In this document: positions 22,132-33,684 of the stretch, in pieces
How positions within the stretch are numbered: position 1 is the stretch's first letter
Layout: every line of letters begins with the position of its first letter
From: Bradysia coprophila
Lineage: Eukaryota; Arthropoda; Insecta; Diptera; Sciaridae
NCBI RefSeq assembly: GCF_014529535.1
Contig: NW_023503376.1
Coordinates: 5,405,716-5,469,715, forward strand
DNA length: 64,000 bases
Direction of reading: 5' to 3'
Notes under the pieces: generated by a model
The model's database searches: none
What the model was told of the DNA's origin: nothing
The model's input: the letters and a program-made list of their open reading frames with translations, nothing else
Made by a program: the position numbers and the translations under genes

Positions 22132-23361
22132 ATGGCATCAAAAAAAGCATCCGATCTACGACTCCGTTTGCGCAATCTATTTCTTGAACAGAAACACACC
22201 GACTGCTCGTTTCGAATAGACAATACTATCATCCACACGCACAAAATAATACTGGCGACTGCGTCGTCTGTCTTCGAGGCTATGTTTTATGGGCCATTGG
22301 CCGAATGTAAATGCATCGTCATATCAGACATCAATGTGGATGCCTTTCAGAAGATGATCATGTTCATCTATACCGACGAGGTGGACATGACGGATATCAG
22401 TGTCGACGAACTGGTAGAGCTGTATTACTGTGCCGAAAAGTATCTAATTGACGAACTGTTGCTGAAATGCTGTCACTTAATCGAATGCACTCTGAACTAT
22501 CAAAACATCTTGCGAGCATTAGACTTGGCAGTTTGTATGGATCTTGAGGAGATTCTAAAGATTTCTCTCAATTTTTTCATGAATTGTTGCTTAAACTGCA
22601 CCACATTCTCCAAGGTAATCCAGAAGAACGATGTTCACATATCGAAAGAGTGCCTAAACTACATACTCGGGTGTGACATCAAAGAGCAAAACATCAATCT
22701 GGTGTGTTTGATCAAAGAATGGTGTAAAACTGAATCGGAACTACTTGGTTTGGATGCTTCGGAATTAGTAAAGGACTTGAACATTCCATCTGCCATTGAA
22801 ATCGATGTGCAAAATATGGATACGTTGGTGATCTCTCAAAACACATTTAGGAATAGCCGCAATTCTTGGATACTGTGTCATAGGACTTACTTGAAAGCCG
22901 TACGGCCTCTGTACATCGGTGATAGTGGAACGGAATTCATTACATCGTTAACGGTTGATCGTGTGGTTGCCGTAAAATCGTTGATAATTAATAGCAGATT
23001 GTCTCCGTTCATTCGCAATTCCCCTTATGCCTACACGGAAAATGTTCGCGCAACCATACGCAGTGCAGACGGAGTGATCACTTCACAGAAATTCGTCATA
23101 TTCAATGTCGAATACAATTCGAGCGTATGTTTAGCATTCGAAAGTGCCATTCTACTGTCGCCGTTCGTGGATTATGTGGTGGAATTCAAATGGGACAGCT
23201 ATACGTACGACAATGAGTATCCGAAAAGTATAATGAACTTGGTGGAGAAAACCGATTTGTGCACACTGACATTCGATGGGAAATCGGTGGAAAATGGTTC
23301 GATCATTGGGAATGGGACCGGAAGTATTCTGAATGGGATTGAATACGCCGTGCTTAGTTAG
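22132..23361 (+). CDS. BTB-BACK-PHR domain protein (BTBD1/2/3/6-like), 409 aa
   Basis: Uninterrupted coding region. The start at 22132 is chosen because it follows a polypyrimidine tract and CAG acceptor (ending 22129), so an upstream non-coding exon is likely. The order is: BTB fold, about residues 18-120, with the typical HTDCSF opening and HKIILATASSVFEAMF core; BACK helices, about 125-235; and a C-terminal PHR-like beta domain, about 250-409. This layout matches BTBD1/2/3/6 proteins, which act as substrate adaptors for cullin-3 ubiquitin ligases in the cytoplasm. The BTB surface and the 3-box helix after it are present. Cys content is high (over 15 residues) and the sequence is divergent, so it may be a lineage-specific paralogue; no specific orthologue is claimed. 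Two polyadenylation signals follow within 95 bp. Confidence 0.9.
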   Translation: MASKKASDLRLRLRNLFLEQKHTDCSFRIDNTIIHTHKIILATASSVFEAMFYGPLAECKCIVISDINVDAFQKMIMFIYTDEVDMTDISVDELVELYYCAEKYLIDELLLKCCHLIECTLNYQNILRALDLAVCMDLEEILKISLNFFMNCCLNCTTFSKVIQKNDVHISKECLNYILGCDIKEQNINLVCLIKEWCKTESELLGLDASELVKDLNIPSAIEIDVQNMDTLVISQNTFRNSRNSWILCHRTYLKAVRPLYIGDSGTEFITSLTVDRVVAVKSLIINSRLSPFIRNSPYAYTENVRATIRSADGVITSQKFVIFNVEYNSSVCLAFESAILLSPFVDYVVEFKWDSYTYDNEYPKSIMNLVEKTDLCTLTFDGKSVENGSIIGNGTGSILNGIEYAVLS

Positions 23362-23434
23362 AAAATGTTTGTGTGTAATGTGCAAACCACAAATCGTGAT
23401 GTCTGTCATGTTTAGGATGTGAACATTTTTAAAT

Positions 23435-23453
23435 AATAAAAAATTGTAATAAA
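23435..23453 (+). terminator. Polyadenylation signals of the BTB-PHR gene
   Basis: Two AATAAA hexamers (23435-23440 and 23448-23453) lie 74-92 bp after the stop codon. Confidence 0.7.
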
Positions 23454-23481
23454 ATTGAACTGCCAACGACAGTGTCAGCAA

Positions 23482-24948
23482 GGAAGTTCTACACTACTTC
23501 GCTAATATTTTAAGCAGATTCGAAACACCACATGATCTAGATGCACCACTAAGACAAGAATGGTAGTCGTTTCATAAAGAAGGCAGTTTTCTTATGGGCT
23601 GGGTCGAGTATGTATATCGAGTTCACTTTAGAAATACCTTACTCTAATTGCAACAGAATGGAAATGTACTGGAATGTATGGGAATGCGGACAATGCCTGG
23701 ATGACTTTTTCGAGCCTCTTCGACCCGGAACTACACTAACGTTTTGCTTCGTAGAATACACCGTGAACCTTACAAAGACTCTCTGTTATTAAGAATGCTC
23801 AATCTTAAAGATAACAGAATAATCGTAGCATGGTACCTCGTCACACAAAGTCTTATCTATAAGACTGTCGTCATGCTGATGTTGTTTCTGTAGTGTTTGG
23901 GTATTAAGTAAAGTTTTAGACTTTTTTTTGTCGTGGTGATGACATGGAAACAAACGAAATTGACTTATAACTATAAATGAACGGAAATGAGCAACACATA
24001 AGGATACACAAGTACTCACTGTAGCATGGGACCAAAAACGCTTATAAAACAATTGGCGAATTATGTTTTAAAGAACTGGCAAGAATTAAAACGAAATCAA
24101 AACAAAAATAGTTTATTGACATTCTTGACATTTGATTTTTCAACAGGTTCAACAGCGTTCGCATTGGCATCTGTCTGTCATCACTGAAATTGAAAATTCA
24201 AAATCTAAACACCAGCTCAATCATTACTATTGCATATCTTGTAAAGAATAATGCATTGAGCGAAATACTATCTTTAAGAAAAAAAGTCCCCCACCTTATG
24301 GGTGTGTCAGGTCCCTTGACTGATGAACTTATTGAAACATTTTTCTATTTTAATTTCAAAACTTCATTCTCTTGTACGATACACATGTTAGACGTTGGAA
24401 TATACATATCCGAAGTAAGAAAGTTGAAAAAAAAAATTCAAAATTTTCCTACTGCAAAATGGAACTGTTAACGACCTCTGTCGCACATGAGCAGAGTATC
24501 ACCAGATCGGGCAAACATCCAAAAATAATACGAATTTTTACTCTCTTGTCAAACAGAAAATGCATTGTGACTGCTGATGACCCAAGAGGTGTACTAGTTA
24601 TATTAGTCTTTGAGTAAAGGGGTAATGGAGTTTCTTGGGAAAAGAATCCCTGTTGCAGGAAGTCATCAATTGAAATATTACATTTTCATCGTCGATTGGA
24701 ACAAAATTTTTGAATATCAGTTCAGAATTACTTAATAAATACTCGGGAAAAACCTCATGAATTTGATACTTCCATTTAAAAAATATGCAAAAAGCTTTTA
24801 CTAACTTGACCCCAAATTTTTTTTATTCCTCATCGATTAAAGCCAAAAGTTTTAAAATTGGTTCCGGATTTCTCAAATTATCGTGCCAGAAACCAGAAAA
24901 AACCAGAAACCAGAATTACTCAAGTTCGTGCTATCAAGCGTTACAGAC
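23482..24948. other. Intergenic, no gene seen
   Basis: Several short open frames overlap on both strands (for example 24190-24617) without motifs or splice support. AT-rich; nothing else recognised. Confidence 0.5.
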
Positions 24949-26313
24949 ATCATGTCCGGAGCGATAGCGGAGGACTTGACGCAGTCTAACTTCCAAAAAA
25001 AGAACGAAGAAAATTTTTTGAGACGCGGCAACTATATATAGGCGAGAATTAAGGTTTCTTTTCTTTGGCCTGTATCACCACAAATCCTATTCTATCTTAT
25101 TCGCGCTTCAAATACGAGCAAATCACTCGACTATGTAGGCTTAAAATTGCCGGAGATACATCGTTTTGAAATTGGTCACTTTTCATACAAAATACACCAA
25201 ATTGACTTTTTCCAAACAATCAAAATCTTTCAACTTACTCTGTATGTTTCTATCTATCTATCTATCTATCTATCTATCGACGGTCGATCTCGGAAACTAG
25301 TCAGCCAATCTCCATGAAATTTTGCAGTAGCCTCAGGGTGGGCATAAAAATGAAAATGTGATACGCCATTCCCCCGGGAAAAACCAGAATTTTGTTTTAT
25401 TGGCCTCGAAGTGGTTTCTGAGTGTGGTTTTCGAGGGTCGGGAACGCGTTTTCGGCTGTAGCTTAGCTGTATTGAAACCTACAGAGGCGTGCGACCCATC
25501 AAATGAAAGGTATTCGTAACACGATTCGAACAAAAAAATAATTTAAAAAATCGGGGCTAGAGTTATTAGAGTGACCAAATTTTGAGCTACTCGGGTCAAT
25601 TATGTTTTTAGAGGTATTTCTTGAATGGTGGCAGATAGAGAGTTACTTTCTTCGGCAAAGTCTCAGAGTTTTACGAGTAGAACAGAGGGACATATGTGAA
25701 AAATGTCGAAAGTTGGAAATGGGTGGGTCAATTGAGGTTTTGGAGATATTTATTGAATGGTGGCAGATAGAGAATTACTTTCTTCGTCATATTTTCAAAT
25801 TTCGTCAAATTTTCGATTTTCGTTAAATTTTCGATTTTCGTACAATTTTCAAATTTTGTCTTTTCGATTTTTGTCAAATTTTCGAATTTCGTCAAATTTT
25901 CGATTTTCGTTAAATTTTCGATTTTCGTCAAATTTTCGAATTTCGTCAAATTTTCGAATTTCGTCAAATTTTCGAATTTCGTCAAATTTTCGAATTTCGT
26001 CAAATTTTCGAATTTCGTCAAATTTTCGAATTTCTGTTCAGGAACAGACCAGCAAGAAAATTTATCTGCCACATGCGACGCAGATTTTTTTGGTAAAATT
26101 TTGGTTGTTTCCAGTCAAATTTTTTTTTAGGTAAAAATTATTTGGCAGATGATGAGAAAAACTAAGCCAGCTTGTTTGAACTAATTGGGTGTAAAATTTA
26201 ATTTTTGCGTAACGAAGCTGAAAGCGTCAACTCTAGCGATATCATTCATTTTAGAAATTGTATTACAAAGACTGCGTCACACTTTTCTCAAAGAGATTTT
26301 TGTTGGGATTTTA
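24949..26313 (+). mobile_element. Repeated 1.4 kb element, copy 1
   Basis: Begins ATCATGTCCGGAGCGATAGC and ends with GACTGCGTCACAC plus about 30 bp; 27172-28737 is the second copy. Shared parts in order are the left end with TGACGCAGTC, a TATC microsatellite (25251-25278), a roughly 200-300 bp block that appears identical in both copies, and an 18 bp tandem repeat. The right arm of a palindrome follows. The left palindrome arm of copy 2 is missing here. The 66-codon open frame at 25533-25333 is identical in both copies because the DNA is. Confidence 0.75.
25787..26035 (+). repeat. 18 bp minisatellite (AAATTTTCGAATTTCGTC)n
   Basis: About 13 units with small variation. A related shorter array lies at 28017-28165 in the second element copy. 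Divisibility by three gives long open frames rich in FENLTK on the minus strand; these are artefacts. Confidence 0.9.
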
Positions 26314-26437
26314 CACTTCATACATTTTATAAAACCGATCAAAGTGAAGTTCACCAAGTGAACTTCAATACCTATTTTTTTACGTATAATCCTTGACTTT
26401 ACAGTCAAGGGAATAATGAGAGTGAAAGTTCTTTTCA

Positions 26438-26847
26438 ATGTAAGGTCCCTGACCGTGATGTGCGGATGCGAAAACCTGATCGTGATTTGCTTATGCAAAT
26501 TTACATGTAAAATAAAATATACCGCAAATCACGGTTATGTTGGATCTTGATTTGCGGTATAATTTGTATGACGCTTCAGATACCTCCAAATATCGGTCTC
26601 TATTGAATTTCATATAAAATACCACAAATCACGGACACCATAACGCAAATCTCGATCCAATTAAAAAATTAAACTTAGTTAAAGAAATTCTTTAAATATC
26701 GATTAATTTTTGATTAATTGCGAAGCCAAATGTTCAATCTTCATAATAAAGTTTACCATTACTCCTGGATGTCAAAGGATTTCAAGAGAACGACGTACAA
26801 AGTTAAAAATTGTCACAATACCACAAATCATGGTCAGGGACCTTAGA
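26438..26847. mobile_element. 410 bp MITE with AGGTCCCTGACC ends
   Basis: TAAGGTCCCTGACCGTGAT at the left is mirrored by ATCATGGTCAGGGACCTTA at the right. TA borders both ends, as in Tc1/mariner-type insertion, though TA could equally be part of the repeat. Internal hairpins are built on ATACCGCAAATCACGG. Confidence 0.65.
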
Positions 26848-27171
26848 TAAATGCTCATATATCCTTGGGTAACCACTGTGAAAATGCCGATAGTTATTCA
26901 AAGCCATTGTAACTACATCCCCAATATTGGATATTATGAGTCCGGGCAACGAGTGCAAGGATCGAAAACACTGTTTTGCGTTGTAAGCAACCTGATTTGA
27001 TGCGGATAGATGTATAGAGTTATACTCGAGAGGTGATATGGTGGCGCTCGTGTATAACTCTATGGATAGATGAGTCAACAGTCAACACACTCGTCACCGT
27101 TACGTAGGGAGTGTTTCGTGTGTGGTAACTCTACTCCTACCGTACAACACATAAAGACCTTAAAGAGGCGA

Positions 27172-28737
27172 ATCATGTCCGGAGCGATAGCAGAGGACTT
27201 GACGCAGTCTAACTTCCAAAAAAAGAACGAAGAAAATTTTTTGAGACGCGGCAACTATATATAGCCGAACATTTCAGTTTCTACCCTTTGGTTTATATCA
27301 CCACAAAACATATTCTATCATATTCTCGCTTCAAATGCGAGCAAAACGAGCTATCACTCGAATATGTAGGTTTAAAATTGCCAAAGATACATCGTTTTGA
27401 AATTGGTCACTTTTCATACAAAATACACCAAATTGACTTTTTCCAAACAATCAAAATCTTTCAACTTACTCTGTATGTTTCTATCTATCTATCTATCGAC
27501 GGTCGATCTCGGAAACTAGTCAGCCAATCTCCATGAAATTTTGCAGTAGCCTCAGGGTGGGCATAAAAATGAAAATGTGATACGCCATTCCCCCGGGAAA
27601 AACCAGAATTTTGTTTTATTGGCCTCGAAGTGGTTTCTGAGTGTGGTTTTCGAGGGTCGGGAACGCGTTTTCGGCTGTAGCTTAGCTGTATTGAAACCTA
27701 CAGAGGCGTGCGACCCATCAAATGAAAGGTATTCGTAACACGATTCGAACAAAAAAATAATTTAAAAAATCGGGGCAGATTCGTTTGAGCTAGAGTGATT
27801 AGAGTGACCAAATTTTGAGCTACTCGAGCGTAGGATGAAAGGACTAATATTTTTGCGATTATGAGAGATAGAGAGTTACTTTCTTCGCCAAAGTCTCAGA
27901 GTTTTACGAGTAGAACAGAGGGGCATATGTGAAAAATGTCGAAAGTTGGAAATGGGTGGGTCAATTGGGGTTTTGGAGATATTTCTTGAATGGTGGCAGA
28001 TAGAGAATTACTTTTCGTCCAATTTTCGAATTTCGTCCAATTTTCGAATTTAGTCAAATTTTCGATTTTCGTCAAATTTCCGATTTTCGTCAAATTTTCG
28101 ATTTTCGTCAAATTTTCAAATTTCGTCAAATTTTCAAATTTCATCAAATTTTCGAATTTCTGTTATAAACTGTTATAAAAAGCAGTGTTGTCTACACTTC
28201 TAAAACGACTGATATCCCAACAAAAATCTCTTCGAGAAAAGTGTGACGCAGTCTTTGAAGTACAATTTCTAAAATGAATGATATCGCTTGAGTTGACGCT
28301 TTCAGCTTCGTTACGCAAAAATTAAATTTTACACCCAATTTTAGTTCAAACAAGCCGGCTTAGTTTTTCTCATCATCTGCCAAATAATTTTTACCAAAAA
28401 AAATTTGACTGGAAACAACCAAAATTTTACCAAAAAAATCTGCGTCGCAAAGTGGCAGATGTTCAGGAACAGACCAGCAAGAAAATTTATCTGCCACATG
28501 CGACGCAGATTTTTTTGGTAAAATTTTGGTTGTTTCCACTCAAATTTTTTTTACAAATTATTTGGCAGATGATGAGAAAAACTAAGCCAGCTTGTTTGAA
28601 CTGAAATTGGGTGTAAAATTTAATTTTTGCGTAACGAAGCTGAAAACGTCAACTCTAGCGATATCATTCATTTTAGAAATTGTACTTCAAAGACTGCGTC
28701 ACACTTTTCGCGAAGAGATTTTTGTTGGGATTTGATA
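27172..28737 (+). mobile_element. Repeated 1.6 kb element, copy 2 (with full palindrome)
   Basis: Second copy of the element at 24949-26313, about 860 bp downstream of it in the same orientation. Its TATC microsatellite is shorter (27482-27497). Its right end holds both arms of the 28205-28737 palindrome, so this is the more complete copy. Confidence 0.75.
28205..28737. repeat. 533 bp palindrome, ~245 bp arms
   Basis: ATCCCAACAAAAATCTCTTC at the left is mirrored at 28718-28737. Both arms carry GTGTGACGCAGTC, 'cagcttcgttacgcaaaaat' and 'ctgcgtcgc' landmarks. The loop near 28455-28485 reads 'ttcaggaacagaccagcaag'. The right arm alone also occurs at 26039-26313. Confidence 0.85.
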
Positions 28738-29488
28738 TATAATGAGAACAGCAAGATAATCACAAGTAAACAAACATTACTACAGTGTTCAACAGCTGAT
28801 TGCTAGACATGTAAATAATTTACTCCCTGAATATTGTTGCCAAAAGTCTTTGGCTCGAACAAACAGATACATACTTATGCAGATAATTCTCTCGGTCTAC
28901 GAATTCACACTCATACTGCAAATTCGTAGTTCCCCTCCAAGTGACGCAAATATCTATATTATTAGAGTGAAACTTTCCTCTGCACAATAGATAGATATGC
29001 ATGAGCATAGCGGGTGATCTTGCGACAATGATGTAAGAAACGATCAAGCTTTCCGCTCTTGCGTTACATAATTCATGAACGACATCTAAGGGTTGTAGCT
29101 TCGTTGGACCCGTTGTTATTGTTCTCTAAAGGTTTAGATTTTTGTTTTACGATCGAAAAAGTTTTGTTCTACTTGGATGAGTCACCAACTGAACACAAAT
29201 CTTCGAAAGTACGTTTCCTTTGAGATTAGATAGCAAGAAATATTCATAATATCGAAGATTCACATTGCAAATAAGAGTGCTATCGTATATTTGCCTAAAG
29301 TATTAAGCAGACAACATAGTACGAGTGACGCATATTCAAAAAGATTGTTTTTCATTCAAATCCTATTAGTTAAGTCCATCAAACTGCTGCGATTTTACGA
29401 TTTTATTTGACATGGTGTTAAGATCCTAGGTGGTTTATAGGAGCAAGTTTTGAAAAGAAATTGTAATTCTTCTAGCACGAGTCACTCT
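28738..29488. other. Intergenic, upstream of the RING-DM9 gene
   Basis: No coding region or clear repeat recognised. Confidence 0.45.
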
Positions 29489-29498
29489 TTATATAAAA
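29489..29498 (+). promoter_or_regulatory. TATA box of the RING-DM9 gene
   Basis: TATATAAAAG lies about 220 bp upstream of the start codon. A TCACTCT stretch 25-30 bp downstream could serve as initiator. Spacing fits a 5' leader that is spliced right after the ATG. Confidence 0.55.
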
Positions 29499-29716
29499 GA
29501 ATTTGAACGCGCTTCACTCTCTAACTCATCCGTGTTCCACTCCGAATATCACTGCGCATAATGAGACGAAATGTGGCATTAGTATTAGTATAGTAATTGA
29601 TTGTGGACAGTGAAAATATTTACGTTTTTCGTGTAGAAATTCTGGTTTTGAACAGAAAAACTCATTAGATTCTTGAGCTGACAGGCGACTGGGAGCGTAT
29701 TGCTTTGCTATTGAAT

Positions 29717-30706
29717 ATGGTAACTAATGTCGATTAAACTAATTACTCTAGCGAAAAAAACGGTTTGCATTGCTAGTTCTTTTAGGCTGACCGAAGAGAA
29801 AAGTTAAACAACAGTCTCCAGTGTCATGTTTGTTTTGAGGACTACAAAGTTAATCATCGAATTTGGCAATGTCAATCCGGGCACTCAATCTGCACAGTTT
29901 GCCGAAATCTCTTGTGCGAGTGCCCGTTTTGTAAGGCACCATATCAAGGAACCAGAAATTACGCGATTGAAGACATTGTTAGAGATTTGAATGACCAAAG
30001 GGATCAGGATAGCGATGATTATACGTTATGGAGTAAATCGATTGATTCCCAACATAATTGCAGTACGTTTGCACAGTTGATAGTCGACCCAGATGAATTC
30101 GAAGATATGGTGGTGGTAGATGTTCCAACAGTAAGACGACCAGTAAGTTAATTTTTTTAGTGTTTTACCGGACGGTGTGTACTCACTCTTTCTCTTGGTC
30201 ATCAGCGACGAAATTTCCATAATTCTTGGATGAACTGCTCTTCCCATAACATTCCATCGAATATGATCATGGGTGGACGAGATCATGGCAATATACCATT
30301 ATATATTGGACGTGCGATGCACGGATGCGCTGTACTTCCGGGAAAAGTATTTTCGTTGTTACAATCTTTACGAACGCTCCGCAGTGATGATCCTTCCTTA
30401 CAGGTTAATCCTCATCACAAAAAGTGTTACGTTGCATGGGGCAGCAAGGAACACGAAAAGACTTATTTTGAGATTTTGACGAACATTTCTGGAACGTGGC
30501 TTCCCAATTCTGGTGGAACAATACCGGAAGAGGCTTTCCCGGCAGGACATACCGAAAACGGAGAAACACTTTACATTGGTCGTGCTCACGTTGGAGGAAC
30601 GCTGGCAATTGGAAAAGTTCATCCGTCGCACGGTTGCTGTTATTTATCGTATGGCGGTAAAGCATACAGTAAACGAAGCTACGAAATTTTCGTATTGTAC
30701 CCTTAA
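29717..30706 (+). CDS. SIAH-like RING finger fused to DM9 repeats, 267 aa
   Basis: Four exons: 29717-29719 (only the ATG), 29786-30142, 30206-30346 and 30404-30706. The introns are 66, 63 and 57 bp, all GT-AG; the last two keep phase 0. Removing the 57 bp intron restores the DM9 motif LPGKVNPHHKKCYVAWG. Residues 14-50 form a C3HC4 RING (Cys14, Cys17, Cys30, His34, Cys37, Cys40, Cys47, Cys50) with the QCQSGHSIC core typical of SINA/SIAH ubiquitin ligases. Residues 120-267 hold two DM9/DUF3421 units, with ARG-like motifs such as LYIGRAHVGG and HPSHGCCYLSYGGK. DM9 proteins bind sugars or act in immunity in some invertebrates. The combination suggests a ubiquitin ligase with a DM9 recognition part, but this is inference. 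No SIAH zinc-finger or substrate-binding domain follows the RING. The ATG-only first exon is plausible but needs transcript support. Confidence 0.87.
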
Positions 30707-31620
30707 AAGGGGCATGGCTCTTTGTGAAGTATTCAGCTTATACAGGAGAGGAGATGTCAAGAACATTGATAACTCAGCAAGTTGTTTTTGGTTAAATATA
30801 AGGCTAAATGATATTTCTAAATTGGGGTTCGTTTTGGTGCTAATGACCTAAATATATCGATAGTGTTGTCCCCGTTGTCCCGAACAAATCCAGCGAAATC
30901 GCGGAAACTTTTGATCTCCGGCTTCTTTTATGCGGATATCGTCTACCGAAATCAATCGCGAAACAATCAATTTCTTTTTGAAAATGTGAGTAATCACCGC
31001 ATTGGCGGCAGGACTTTCAGCAGTTAACAGAAGTCAACAGATGAAAATGGTAAATTATGTTTCTAGCTATACACTAAGAGTGTCGATTCGGTCAAATGGC
31101 CAATAAATGTGGAAATATAGACGAGTTGGATTTTTCCTTTGGATTTAAAGTTAACACCCTAGAAACGGCGAGTGTAATAGCGACAAAATTATCAAATCTA
31201 CTACTTCATTTTGTCGAATTTATTTTCTAGTGTCTTTTACTTTAACATACATTGGTCTAGATTACCGATATGTCCTAAGATAAATGCTATTCCATTCTAA
31301 TGTAAAGGGAGCAACGTAGTGATCGGTTTAATAGATTACACGTTCAAATAGCCAAATAGAGTCTTATGGGGGTTTAAAGACTGCGATGAAATATTTGAAG
31401 TTGCAATGTTTAAGTGCTCATATTTCATCGTAGATGCTACCAAATTTCCGTAAGACTTTATTTGTAGTGAAACAATATTAAATTACCTTTCTTATGACAG
31501 ATCTCATAATTTAGGAAGTGGATAGTGTATATGGCTGTATTTCAATGTAGAAATCGTTATGAATGTCTGTAAATGATTGGTAGTGTGTTTGTGGACATGT
31601 AATTTGAAATGAAAAATTGG
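30707..31620. other. 3' flank of the RING-DM9 gene, no gene seen
   Basis: Only a weak AATATA near 30796 could serve polyadenylation. An inverted pair around 31355-31465 ('agtcttatggggg', 'atgaaatattt' and partners) suggests a small MITE. Nothing coding. Confidence 0.45.
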
Positions 31621-31689
31621 TGCCAGGACGGGAGACGAACCCTCTTCACCTTTCCGGGGCGATGCTCTTACCACTTGAGCTACCCGGCA
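31621..31689 (-). tRNA. tRNA-like sequence (possible SINE head or decayed tRNA)
   Basis: On the minus strand, TGCCGGG and CCTGGCA form a 7 bp acceptor stem. A D-arm-like A box (TAGCTCAAGTGG) and a B box (GGTTCGTCTCC) are both present. An anticodon stem-loop can be drawn with loop CCGGAAA, giving GGA. Against a working tRNA: position 33 is C instead of T, the variable region is too short, and the T stem has a mismatch; a GGA (Ser) tRNA should have a long variable arm. A tRNA-derived SINE promoter or a decayed tRNA fits better. Confidence 0.4.
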
Positions 31690-32587
31690 CACTTTTCATT
31701 TCAATCTTTGTAGTTTCATTTTGTCAATGCAATGTTGATATGTTGCTATGTTGTTAGTGTGTACGAATTGATTGTATTAGTGTAATGTTAATGTGATGTT
31801 AATTGAAGATCCGGTTGATTGAAGATTTTAAACTTCGTCATTCACACCGTTATCTAATCCATTTTTATTATTGGCACCAACTTCATTAGAGTTCACTTCA
31901 TCCGCGCATGGATAACTGTATACCTTTCAGCTGCCGGAATAGAAGTAAATCTACCACGAAATGGTGGTTTTTGGAAGTCAATGAACATACACTCGCCTTT
32001 GATATTGGTAACAATTGCTTTTTGGTTTTCATTGTTTCCAAAAAATATTGCAGAATTTCTTTCTTCGACGGCAATTTCGATCCCAAAATTTCAGAAGTGG
32101 TGTTTCCAATTAGATAAACTTTGTTCGATCTTAAACTGTGAGTTGCGCTACTGCTAGAACTCGACGACATAATTTGGAAAGTATAATAGGCAAGGCACGG
32201 CGAATTAAATCTTCGGTAAAATTTGAAAAAAAAAATTGAAGAAATGTAAACGGTGTACGTTGATGTAAATCACAAAATGTACTAAAATTCCATTGGAAAT
32301 CTATGCTATGGTTACTAATTTTATTGGTTTGAATGTTTGTACTACTCCCCGACTACTAATTCAGGTCTTGGTTCAAGGTATAGCAGTGAATCAGCTGAAG
32401 CAAATTTGATGAAAAAATCCATGGAGACACGTATGAGGCAACGTTTGACCAGCTGAAAACCGACTGAAGCAAATTGTAGCATATCTATGAAAGCCTCTAA
32501 CTGTTCAATTTTAATTTGAATGAAAGTCGAAAAACTTTGTTGAACATATTTCAGCGGCCTGATCCGCTAATTCATTGGAGGCCATTG

Positions 32588-32705
32588 TGTACCGAGATGA
32601 CGCGTAGTGCACCGAGGTGACGCGTAGTGCACTGAGGTGACGCGTGGTACAATGGCGACGTGTGGTGCAACGGTGACGCTTGGTGCAACGAGATGACTCA
32701 AGGTG
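32588..32705 (+). repeat. ~18-20 bp tandem repeat (GTGCACCGAGGTGACGCGTA)
   Basis: Six degenerate units in a row, three of 20 bp then shorter ones, GC-rich relative to the surroundings. Confidence 0.8.
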
Positions 32706-32737
32706 AGATAAGCTGCACCAATGTTGAGATTTATATT

Positions 32738-33355
32738 AAAGCAGACATTATTTCTTGTGAGATTTTCGTCCATTGATCTAAGTTGAAATTTAATTTTTTT
32801 TCGCCTTGCTCTGTGCTTGCGAGTAGCTCGTACTGGCCTCACATAAATCGGTACCAAAAATACAATTTTCTCTCGAATTAACTAAAATTGGGTTCGTTTG
32901 AAAGGTCTTGGTCCGGGCTAGCTAAAAAATAATAATTTTCACATCTGAACGTAGCCGTGGGCTCATGAGCGAGATCTCAAGGTTCGCGGAAGGCCGAAAA
33001 ATTAGGTTTTCGATTTTTTCTAGCGATGAATCTCTCCCAAAAAAATTTTAAAACATTTCTTTTCTCTAATTTATTACAAAACATTATTTCCTGTGAGATT
33101 TTCGTCCATTGATCTAAGTTGAAATTTAATTTTTTTTCGCCTTGGTCTGTGCTTGCGAGTAGCTCGTACTGGCCTCACATAAATCGGTACCAAAAATACA
33201 ATTTTCTCTCGAATTAACTAAAATTGGGTTCAGGTCTTGGTCCAGGCTAGCTAAAAAAATAATTTTCACATCTGAACGTAGCCGTGGGCCTATGAGTGAG
33301 GCTCCAAGTCTCCAAGTAGGCCGCAAAATTGGGTTTTTGAATTTTCTAATGACCA
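32738..33355 (+). repeat. Direct duplication of a ~290 bp block
   Basis: Blocks at about 32738-33030 and 33063-33355 share long identical stretches (for example 'gagattttcgtccattgatc' and 'gtactggcctcacataaatc') with a few indels. The offset is about 325 bp. No coding content. Confidence 0.85.
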
Positions 33356-33684
33356 AATTTTTTTTTTAAATTCCAAAAACTGTTTTTTTCCAAGTCTTAT
33401 AACGAAACAATATTTTGTGTGTGTTTACAACTTCACATTCTTTCCTCTCAAAAATTACGTTGGCTTGCCTGTACTCCAGGCCCCTTTTGGAAAATCTGTT
33501 CTACTGCTTGGTTGCAGATGCTATGCAAAGACATAAAATGTCCATAAAAGTAAATGTTTTGCAAAGCAAAATTGTGAAATTTTGATGCTCTGCTTTTAAC
33601 GTCAAAATTTCACAATTTTGTTTTGTAAAAGATATTTCAAACATGGATAAACAAGTGAAGTCATAAAATAATTTAATATTTTTA

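Noticed and set aside
25333-27752. Identical 66-codon frames on the minus strand in both copies of the 25-28 kb element
   Set aside because: Identity is at the DNA level across coding and non-coding parts alike; no evidence for a protein.
25728-28178. Open frames rich in FENLTK or SSNFRI repeats
   Set aside because: Produced by an 18 bp AT-rich minisatellite inside a transposon; no start context or domain.
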